Below are positions 20,326-26,328 of a stretch of DNA of 26,328 nucleotides, in pieces. The notes beneath the pieces were generated by a model that was not told where the DNA came from, searched no databases, and saw only the letters and a list, made by a program, of their open reading frames with translations. Made by a program: the position numbers and the translations under genes. Origin of the DNA: Opitutia bacterium UBA6410 (GTDB lineage: Bacteria > Verrucomicrobiota > Verrucomicrobiia > Opitutales > Intestinicryptomonadaceae); the NCBI GenBank assembly GCA_002437405.1, contig DJPO01000017.1, forward strand, positions 44,811 through 71,138. Reading direction: 5' to 3'. Position 1 is the stretch's first letter; the number at the start of each line of letters is the position of its first letter.

Positions 20326-22134
20326 TTAGTCGGGCGTGTAGCTCTTGAGTATACCGTTAAAAAGTGCCGCCGCGATTTGCATACATTCGCAGTCCAAAAG
20401 GTGGTTCGGCCAGTTGGTCGAGCGGCGTACCCACATATCGCAAGCCTTGCCCGTGCGCGCGTTGAAGACGCGTTTTTTCCACTCGCCGTTGAGATGGCGG
20501 AAGTACTCCTCCGTTGCCCAGTGTTGCGGGATTGCCCAGCGTACGGGCGAGTTTTGGGAGTCGCGCAGGCGGGCGAGTATGTCTTTTATCATCGGGTTTG
20601 ACCAACGGATTTCAAGCACCGTACGCGTGCCCTGCCCTTTGCGCCCGATGAGAGGGTCGAAGTTGCGGAATGTAAAGGGGCGTTCGACTTTTTTGCCGTG
20701 GCGCGTGGTGTACGGCCAAGTTTCGCGGTCGTCGCCGCGAAGGGTAAACCAACCGTATTCGGCGCAGCGGGAGTTGACGGTTGTCGTGTCGTAGCCGTTG
20801 TCAAGCCCGACGGCGCAGGCTTTCAGGCGCGCGGCGGCGGCGAGCAGGTCGTCGTAGGTATCCGCCCGCGCCCATTCGACGAGTTCCGACGCCCCGCCTG
20901 CGAACCAATCGCGAACCAAATAATAAAAGTAGCCGTTTTGCACGTCAACCGTCATTATCCGCCAGCGCTGGATTGTTGTGTCCGCCGTTGCCGTAAGAGT
21001 GATGAGTTCGCGGCGCGCGCCTGCCCCGCCCTCGTATTGTCCGATGTCGGGTTCGGCGCAAACCGAGTTGATAAAGTTGCGCAAGCCCTCGATTGACGCC
21101 TTGGCTTTCAGAAATTCGACGGCAAGTTTGCCCCAATTTGCGTTCGGCCAAGGCGCGTAAAAGGTCGGCAGGTGGTATGAGTGCACGCCCGCGCCCGAAT
21201 ATTGCGCGTTTGTCGGTCGCCACTGCCCAGCCCGCAACATTGCGGGTTTCGACTCGTTGCGGATTTCACCCTTGCAATATGGGCAGGTAAAGTGTGCCGT
21301 GCGCTCGACGCGCTCAAAGTCCCAGCCGTCGCGGCGGCGGGCGTCCTGCGCCCACTCGAGGCGCGCCTCGCAGCCGAGCAATTCCGTGAACGCCGTCCGC
21401 TGCGGGTTGAAGACAAGCAGAATCGACTTGCCGCAATGTGGGCAAGGCACGAAGTAGCGCCGCTGGTCGCCGTTGAGGTATTCCTGCCAAATCGTCGCGT
21501 CCGCGATTGTCGGCGTCGAAGATAAAAAGATTTTGCGCTCGGGGAACGAACGCGTGCGCTCGGTCGCGAGGTCGACGGCGTTCGCCTCCTTTTTCGTCGC
21601 GCCTGGGAATTTGTCGACTTCGTCGAGGAAAAGGTATCGGACGGGGCGCGAAGCCAAGTTTGCGGGGCTGTTCGACCCTACGAGTGTTAACGTCGCCGTC
21701 GAAAAGGTCATCTCCGTGCGCTTGATGTCGTTGCGCTTGCCTGTTGTCGCGCCACGGATTTCCGCCGACGACAGCAAAAACGGCTGAAGCCGCCGCTCCG
21801 AAAAGTCCGCCGCCAAGTTTTTGTTCGGCATTACCCACATCACGGGGCCGGGCTCGTTCGCCATCAGCCAAGCCACCGCCGCCATATAGGTGTTTGTCTT
21901 CGACGTTTGCGCCCCGAAGCAGCATATCACCCGCTCGATGTTGTAATCGACAAGCCCGCCGAGGATTTCGCGGACGTAGGGCGTCATTCGCGTCGAGTAG
22001 GGGCCGGGGTAGGACGTTGCGAGCGAGTTGAGCGCAAGTTGGGACTCGCACCACTCGACGGGCGTTTGTTGCGGGCGCGGCTTGAACATCGCCGAAAACG
22101 CCGCGATTAGTTCTTCTCGTTGAGCTGCTTGCAT
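20326..22134 (-). CDS. Terminase large subunit, gpA family
   Basis: This 602-residue DNA-packaging motor belongs to the lambda gpA family. Residues 24-60 carry TPVEWCESQLALNSLATSYP, then GPYSTRMTPYVREIL, the usual N-terminal entry. The Walker A-like loop is CFGAQTSKT (72-80) and Walker B is YLFLDEVDKF (167-176). FLSSTPTIADATIW is the coupling motif. A zinc-ribbon-like pair follows (FVPCPHCGKS, FTCPYCKGE). The C-terminal nuclease domain shows IMTVDVQNGYFYYLVRDWF and AVGLDNGYDTTTVN with candidate metal-binding aspartates. The length is near the family norm (~640). Its start overlaps the 3' end of the small subunit gene by 28 bases, so they are coupled. Confidence 0.95.
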   Translation of the reverse strand: MQAAQREELIAAFSAMFKPRPQQTPVEWCESQLALNSLATSYPGPYSTRMTPYVREILGGLVDYNIERVICCFGAQTSKTNTYMAAVAWLMANEPGPVMWVMPNKNLAADFSERRLQPFLLSSAEIRGATTGKRNDIKRTEMTFSTATLTLVGSNSPANLASRPVRYLFLDEVDKFPGATKKEANAVDLATERTRSFPERKIFLSSTPTIADATIWQEYLNGDQRRYFVPCPHCGKSILLVFNPQRTAFTELLGCEARLEWAQDARRRDGWDFERVERTAHFTCPYCKGEIRNESKPAMLRAGQWRPTNAQYSGAGVHSYHLPTFYAPWPNANWGKLAVEFLKAKASIEGLRNFINSVCAEPDIGQYEGGAGARRELITLTATADTTIQRWRIMTVDVQNGYFYYLVRDWFAGGASELVEWARADTYDDLLAAAARLKACAVGLDNGYDTTTVNSRCAEYGWFTLRGDDRETWPYTTRHGKKVERPFTFRNFDPLIGRKGQGTRTVLEIRWSNPMIKDILARLRDSQNSPVRWAIPQHWATEEYFRHLNGEWKKRVFNARTGKACDMWVRRSTNWPNHLLDCECMQIAAALFNGILKSYTPD

Positions 22135-22802
22135 ACTCTTTCAATCTCCGTAAATGTTTCGTCCGCCCACTCTTTGAGTACCGTTTTCGCGCCTGTCGGG
22201 TCGCTCGGGTTCGCGCGGATTCCAAGCAGCGCCGCCATATTTTTCAGCCGCTGCGATATGGGCTTAAGGATTTCCACGCAAATTTCTTTCGCCTCCTCGA
22301 GCGATACAAGTTCTTTTCTTTTTTGCGCGAGTTCCAGCTCTTGGATTTTGATTTTGACGATGATTTCGCGCTGTTTTAACTCCATATACGAGAGCCCCGC
22401 GAGGTCGGCGGGCACGTCCCCAAGCGGCACGTCGCGCCCCGAACCCGAGCATTTGGCATTTGCGGCAATCCATTCACGCACCTGCGCAACTTCGAAGCGA
22501 CCGTCCGAGCGCGGCGGCGGGAAATCCGCACTCTCGCGCCAACGCGTAAGCGATTTTCGACTGACACCCAAGACAGCGGCAAGCTCCGTAAGATTTTTAG
22601 CAAAACGCGGCGCGTCATCTTCGATAGCGGGCGCACTCACAGAAGCCTCTTCCGCGCTCGCCAAATTCGCGCGCGCACCCGCAAAATCACCCTCCACACC
22701 CGCCAATTTCGGGGCGACGGTCGAAGTCGAGATTTTCTTCGGCGACTTCAAAACCCGCGTCAAAAGCGCATTTTTCCGACTTTTACCTTGACTTTTTTCC
22801 AT
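22107..22802 (-). CDS. Terminase small subunit, Nu1-like DNA-binding protein
   Basis: From ATG 22802 the product has 231 residues. After a disordered Lys/Ser/Ala-rich N-terminus, a helix-turn-helix is visible: NLTELAAVLGVSRKSLTRWR, then ESADFPPPRSDGRFEVAQVREW, as in lambda gpNu1. An alpha-helical region follows (YMELKQREIIVKIKIQELELA, then QKRKELVSLEEAKEICVEIL), which mediates assembly. A C-terminal helix ends ERVCKQLNEKN. It would recognise the packaging site and load the large subunit. An upstream frame extension to 22892 is less likely than the ATG because it lacks a ribosome binding site and is AT-rich. Overlap with the large subunit start supports the pair. Confidence 0.85.
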   Translation of the reverse strand: MEKSQGKSRKNALLTRVLKSPKKISTSTVAPKLAGVEGDFAGARANLASAEEASVSAPAIEDDAPRFAKNLTELAAVLGVSRKSLTRWRESADFPPPRSDGRFEVAQVREWIAANAKCSGSGRDVPLGDVPADLAGLSYMELKQREIIVKIKIQELELAQKRKELVSLEEAKEICVEILKPISQRLKNMAALLGIRANPSDPTGAKTVLKEWADETFTEIERVCKQLNEKN

Positions 22803-22986
22803 AAAATGATAAGCGTATTTTCTTAAAAATAAAACAGTTCCGCAAAAAATGGGACAAAAAATAAAATTCCGCGCACAAACAAAAACCGCCATCTATCGGC
22901 CCCAGCGATTGGCTTTCCCGAAAATAGATTCCTTGCCGCTTGAAAAATTTTCGGCGAGGTTGCGGTTGGCTCGATAGGTTTGTCAT
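22783..22986 (-). CDS. Small basic ORF coupled to the replication gene (uncertain)
   Basis: ATG at 22986 overlaps the stop of the replisome organiser as ATGA. The first ~35 residues (MTNLSSQPQPRRKFFKRQGI, then YFRESQSLGPIDGGF) look coding; the remainder is hydrophobic and comes from an AT-rich, promoter-like stretch, and the frame ends 20 bases inside the terminase small subunit. The coupling is the main evidence. It could equally be non-coding sequence ahead of the packaging genes. Confidence 0.35.
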   Translation of the reverse strand: MTNLSSQPQPRRKFFKRQGIYFRESQSLGPIDGGFCLCAEFYFLSHFLRNCFIFKKIRLSFYGKKSR

Positions 22987-24173
22987 CGGTTTATCCTCGC
23001 GCATTCCGCCTGTACTTTTTTCGCCATTTTCGGGTCTTGGTTTACTATGTCCGCCCAGCTTATCCCGCCTGTGAAATCAAGCCCCGTAAGCGTCGAGTAA
23101 ACCCGTCTCCAGCCAACGGGCGGATTGTCGCAAGACAACTCCGCCCCGGGGGCAACGCCCCCGTTTTTCGCCTTTTGCTGGAAGTACATTTTGCTCTTGG
23201 AGCAAATGGGCTTCCAGCTGCGAATTTTTTGCCCCGTGCGCAGTTGCCAGCCCACGCCGTCCCAATAGTGGAAACTCTCGGTCGCCTGCCACTCGTCCCA
23301 CCCAATGGAGCGAGCGTATGCGAGCCAGTCTAACAGCGCAGGCGGGCAGTTCGACGCCCGCGGCGCCCTCTCTCTCTTAGGCGAGCGCAGCGAGCCGTCG
23401 CCCCCTTGAGGGGGCATATGGGGGAGATAGACTTCTTCTCTTCTTCTTTCTTCTTCTTTTATTATATTACTGTGTAATGTCGGATTTTCGCAAAAGCCAT
23501 TTTTCGGGGGCGTTTTTGGCGTCGTAAGTTGTTGATATTCGCCATCGCCCCGCCACGCTGGCTGACTTTCGGAAGAGCTTTGAGAATCGGAACTTAACTC
23601 GTTTTCGTCGGTATCGTTTTTTGACTCGGACAGCCACCCTGGCTGTGCGGTTGAATTATCAGCAACTTGCGACTTCGATTGAGGCGCAAAAAAAACGCGA
23701 CTACTTTCTTCTTGGGTTCGATTCTGTTGGCACGGTTGGGCGCAATCATTTGATACTCCTTCGACGGCTGTTTTGGTTATTGCGAGCCGCCCTGCCCGTG
23801 CGGCGCCGTCTGATTGACATTGCGTGCCCACTGCGGAGGTCGATATGTTATGACAAAGAGTGATGATAGTGTAGCCGTTATTGCGCTTGGCGTCGTCAAA
23901 AATAGAATGCAAAGAAATAAGATTGAGACCAACGAGCCTGCGCAAAATAGAAACAACCGTCGAGCGTTTGCACGCCCAATCTTCAGACAAAATGCGTTGC
24001 GAAACAATACACTGCCCCTTTTCGATAGTGAGGTTTTTGCCGTTGACAAACGCGGCGACAGGCCGCCACGCCGCACGGCGCATAAGGTCGATATACGCGG
24101 CGCGGACGGACAAGTCGAGAGTCCACAGCTCGGACTCGAACAACTCGCGGTCGACTTTGACAAAACCTTTCAT
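22983..24173 (-). CDS. Replisome organiser / DnaD-like phage replication protein
   Basis: From ATG 24173 (MKGFVKVDRELFESELWTLD) the protein has 396 residues. The N-terminus is a winged-helix domain typical of phage replisome organisers (AYIDLMRRAAWRPVAAFVNG; GQCIVSQRILSEDWACKRST, then VVSILRRLVGLNLISLHSIF). The middle is a low-complexity linker rich in Ser/Gln/Glu/Asn. The C-terminus has a DnaD-like end, LDWLAYARSIGWDEWQATES, then FHYWDGVGWQLRTGQKIRSW, matching the FxxYW...GW...GxxIxxW pattern. It would bind the phage origin and load the helicase. The linker holds a palindromic GC-rich segment coding for MPPQGGDGSLRSPKRER. Frame upstream of 24173 overlaps the ASCH gene and is rejected. Confidence 0.8.
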   Translation of the reverse strand: MKGFVKVDRELFESELWTLDLSVRAAYIDLMRRAAWRPVAAFVNGKNLTIEKGQCIVSQRILSEDWACKRSTVVSILRRLVGLNLISLHSIFDDAKRNNGYTIITLCHNISTSAVGTQCQSDGAARAGRLAITKTAVEGVSNDCAQPCQQNRTQEESSRVFFAPQSKSQVADNSTAQPGWLSESKNDTDENELSSDSQSSSESQPAWRGDGEYQQLTTPKTPPKNGFCENPTLHSNIIKEEERRREEVYLPHMPPQGGDGSLRSPKRERAPRASNCPPALLDWLAYARSIGWDEWQATESFHYWDGVGWQLRTGQKIRSWKPICSKSKMYFQQKAKNGGVAPGAELSCDNPPVGWRRVYSTLTGLDFTGGISWADIVNQDPKMAKKVQAECARINR

Positions 24174-24205
24174 CTCGGGGAAAATTCGGCAATATAAAAA
24201 AGAGG

Positions 24206-24733
24206 TTATGAGCGGGACTCGAGCGCGGCGAAAATATCGCCCGACGCGTCGCCGAGCTTGAAAAACCCCGGACGCCCGCGAAGCGGAACAGGCGCGTCGA
24301 AAACTATCGGATTGGCGACGCGGAAGACAAACGGCTTGCCCGCCCCCTTGCGACGCCAAAGCGCCGACGCCGCACACCCACAGCCGACAATATCGACACA
24401 GCCGCAGACACACCCCAAGAGCCCCGCAAACTGCTGGGGAGTCGGGAACGCGTCCGCCGCCTCCTTTGAGGTATCAAGCGCGCGGCGGAAATCCTCCGCC
24501 CAAAGCTTGTGAGGATACATCGCGCCCGCGTGCAAAAAAACCCTGCCGACAAAGACAGTCCGCCACGCCGACGGCAGAACCTTTTGGAAGCCGTGGAGAA
24601 CGCGCCACACGTCGCCCGCCTTGGCGGAAAGCGCGACTTGCCCGGCGGCGCTTTTTGCGTCGGCGCGCGTGCGGAAGTCGTCGTCCGAGTAAAACTGCGC
24701 GACCTCGAAATCTTCGGAAAAATCGAAACTCAT
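24206..24733 (-). CDS. ASCH-domain protein
   Basis: Start ATG 24733 overlaps the HD-protein stop as ATGA; a GTG three codons earlier is ignored. The 175-residue product carries the ASCH pattern: an N-terminal acidic region, then AWRTVFVGRVFLHAGAMYP (the ENRTW...LIHAxK strand), VCGCVDIVGC (the hGxaeVxxc strand), and FVFRVANPIVFDAPVPLRGR, then PGFFKL (the closing strand). ASCH folds are PUA-related and bind RNA or modified nucleosides; some hydrolyse N4-acetylcytidine. Its role in a phage replication module is unknown, with nucleotide or tRNA modification a fair guess. The long insertion between the first and second strands is unusual. Confidence 0.7.
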   Translation of the reverse strand: MSFDFSEDFEVAQFYSDDDFRTRADAKSAAGQVALSAKAGDVWRVLHGFQKVLPSAWRTVFVGRVFLHAGAMYPHKLWAEDFRRALDTSKEAADAFPTPQQFAGLLGCVCGCVDIVGCGCAASALWRRKGAGKPFVFRVANPIVFDAPVPLRGRPGFFKLGDASGDIFAALESRS

Positions 24734-25314
24734 TTCGACCACCTCTCAATCAGCGTCCCGACAAGGGCATATTGGGCGTCGGACAACTCCTCGCGGTAGT
24801 CCTCGAGCAACCTTTCCGCCGAAAACGCAAGTCCCCTGTTGACCTTGAGGCTCTGCGGAGTCGTCGGAGCTTGGCTCGTATGATACAGAGCCTCTAACTT
24901 GTCGGCAATCCGCACAACCGCCGCAACCTGCGCGCAACAGCCGCCGTCGCAGAAATCCGCAAACGCGGGCAAAAAATAGCTGCGCTTGATGTCCGCCTCC
25001 CTGCCCTCGATAACACCGTCGCAAACGCGCTCGAGCTCCTCCTTGAACGGCGCGGGAATGTCGCCCGTGAAAAGCTCGGGCGTGTCGTGCGAGAGAGCCG
25101 CCAATAGCTCGGCGGCGTGAATGTCGGGCTTGAGGGCGGCGGCAATGACCGCAACGCCCCACTGGTGGGCGGCGTCGGACTGCAACCCGACGGCGGGAGT
25201 CGTGTGATACCGCACGACACCCCCGCTCTCGAGCGTGTTTGCAAGCCTCCACGCGTCCGCCTTGATTTTCGCCCGCGCCTGTGCGTCGAGCGCCGATAAA
25301 TAAACGTTATCCAT
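24730..25314 (-). CDS. HD-domain 5'-deoxynucleotidase, YfbR-like
   Basis: This 194-residue HD phosphohydrolase shows RYH (35-37), an H in SDAAHQWG (H50), the HD pair in LSHDTPELFTGDIPAPFKEE (H76, D77) and a late Asp in RIADKLEALY (D138). The string HDTPELFTGDIP is close to HDASEVLTGDLP of E. coli YfbR, which dephosphorylates deoxynucleoside 5'-monophosphates. A phage could use it to shape dNTP pools or to limit unwanted nucleotides. It sits between the sliding clamp-like and ASCH genes with almost no spacing. Enzyme class is firm; substrate is by analogy. Confidence 0.85.
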   Translation of the reverse strand: MDNVYLSALDAQARAKIKADAWRLANTLESGGVVRYHTTPAVGLQSDAAHQWGVAVIAAALKPDIHAAELLAALSHDTPELFTGDIPAPFKEELERVCDGVIEGREADIKRSYFLPAFADFCDGGCCAQVAAVVRIADKLEALYHTSQAPTTPQSLKVNRGLAFSAERLLEDYREELSDAQYALVGTLIERWSK

Positions 25315-25316
25315 AA

Positions 25317-26328
25317 TTAGTCGAATTTAAGTCCCATAATAACAGCCTTGGAAATACCCGAGTGGATTTGCAACATCAAGTTGCCGTCGTTGCGGAGCGC
25401 AACCTTGAATTCCGCGTCCGCCGCCTCCTGCAACCCAGAGAACACCGACACGACAAAAGCGGGGTTGATGTGGTATTTGCCCTCGCCCAAAACCTCTCCG
25501 ACATCGAAGTCGATTTGGGACGAACATTCGCCCGTCTTCGTCGCGGCGCTTATTCTGATGTTTGTGCCCAGCTCGCCGCCCCAAAACAGCGTGCAGGCGT
25601 CGTACTGCGCGAATTTTTTGAAGAGCTCGAGCGCGTCGAAAACGGAAATCGAAAATATCCTGTCGGCGGGCAAAAACGCCCTGCTGCAATCGGGCGGAAC
25701 AAGCCCGTCGCCGAGCGTCGAAAAATACCTTGCGCGGGAAGTCTCGAGTACCAACAAATGCGACTTCGGCGCGGGCGGCAGCGGGTCGTCGACACCCTCC
25801 ATATACCCCTCGGGTTTGGGCAACGCCGCGCCCTCGCGCTCGTCGAACATAACCTTTACGTCGCCGTCGAGCCCCCTGAAAAATCGGATAGCCTCGGGCG
25901 GAATCAGCACGTCCAGCGGCGGGAAAACCTGCCCGTCTTCGGCGGGCAATTTGCGCATTATCGCGACGTGCTGGTCGGTCGCGGAAAGCTCGAGCGCGCC
26001 CGAATCCTTGGAGAACAACCGAACGAGAGCCGCCGACGGGCTGCGGACGGGATTGGCGAGGTTGTTTTCCGCGCCCTGTAAAAGCCTGCGCCTTTGCCAG
26101 TCGTCGAGCACAAACGGCTCGGACAGGTTTTTCGGTTCGGGGAAGAAAAAATCCGCGACGTTGTACGCCGCAATGTTCGCACGGCGCACAAACGATTTTT
26201 CGCGGAAAACGAGCTCCTTGTCGTTTTCGAACGTTATTTCGACAACCTTGTCGAACGCCTCGACGGTACGCTTGAGCGTGTCGGCTGCAAACAAAACGTC
26301 AAACTCGTCGCCGTCCTCCTTTGCCTCC
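25317..26328 (-). CDS. Phage sliding clamp-like protein (DnaN-like), 5' end outside window
   Basis: The frame is open to the right edge; an internal TTG at 26294 is not a convincing start. The protein resembles bacterial DNA polymerase III beta subunits: LELSATDQHVAIMRKLP is the ATDGHRL strand, VLIPPEAIRFFRGLDGDVKV matches the domain II opening helix, RYFSTLGDGLVPPDCSRAFL matches the linker that ends in a PDY-type turn, YHINPAFVVSVFSGLQ is the domain III helix, and the chain ends AVIMGLKF where DnaN ends VVMPMRL. A phage-borne clamp would tether a polymerase or terminate clamp unloading. Homology is by several aligned segments seen by eye and should be checked with a profile. Confidence 0.7.
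   Translation of the reverse strand, partial: EAKEDGDEFDVLFAADTLKRTVEAFDKVVEITFENDKELVFREKSFVRRANIAAYNVADFFFPEPKNLSEPFVLDDWQRRRLLQGAENNLANPVRSPSAALVRLFSKDSGALELSATDQHVAIMRKLPAEDGQVFPPLDVLIPPEAIRFFRGLDGDVKVMFDEREGAALPKPEGYMEGVDDPLPPAPKSHLLVLETSRARYFSTLGDGLVPPDCSRAFLPADRIFSISVFDALELFKKFAQYDACTLFWGGELGTNIRISAATKTGECSSQIDFDVGEVLGEGKYHINPAFVVSVFSGLQEAADAEFKVALRNDGNLMLQIHSGISKAVIMGLKFD

Overview
The window holds about 1.5 kb of bacterial chromosome (3' end of argS, a secreted GDSL hydrolase, a tRNA-Gly gene) followed by about 25 kb of a lambda-like, long-tailed prophage that starts at the 3' end of the tRNA gene and runs past the right edge. The host is a GC-rich bacterium with G/C-rich third codon positions and AAAGGA/AAGGAG-type ribosome binding sites. 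The style of ArgS and the exported proteins would fit the Verrucomicrobiota/Lentisphaerota group, but this is a weak inference from style, not a placement.

Layout. Left end (1.7-3.4 kb, + strand): tyrosine integrase next to the tRNA; then a compact locus that looks like a type I toxin-antitoxin system (23-residue hydrophobic peptide with a near-perfect Shine-Dalgarno sequence, an antisense promoter, an antisense terminator and a long-range 5'/3' pairing that can hide the Shine-Dalgarno); then a small ribbon-helix-helix-like protein. The rest is on the - strand and is read from high to low coordinates: sliding clamp-like protein, HD-domain 5'-nucleotidase, ASCH-domain protein, DnaD-like replisome organiser, terminase small and large subunits, a small connector candidate, portal with an extra C-terminal domain, Mu gpI-like protease with a nested scaffold start, decoration protein, major capsid protein, a 289-aa protein, head-tail and tail-completion candidates, tail tube, a block of small membrane, spanin-like, tail-like and signal-peptide proteins, tail assembly chaperones joined by a probable -1 frameshift, tape measure, and one distal protein. 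One membrane-protein gene, 7253-7513, points the opposite way and is followed by a bidirectional terminator.

The packaging and head genes follow lambda order with a Mu-type protease, so the phage is a mosaic. Head and tail genes are closely coupled, mostly by ATGA overlaps. The coupling is broken at six places by copies of one palindromic repeat whose arms are heptamer tandems (GAATGAA/GAATTAA). No CI-like repressor, endolysin, or tail-tip/receptor-binding gene was recognised; these may lie beyond the right edge.

The strongest candidate for an undescribed system is the small-RNA/peptide locus at 2915-3150. Next are the extra portal domain, the repeat family, the chaperone slippery site and the reverse-oriented membrane gene.
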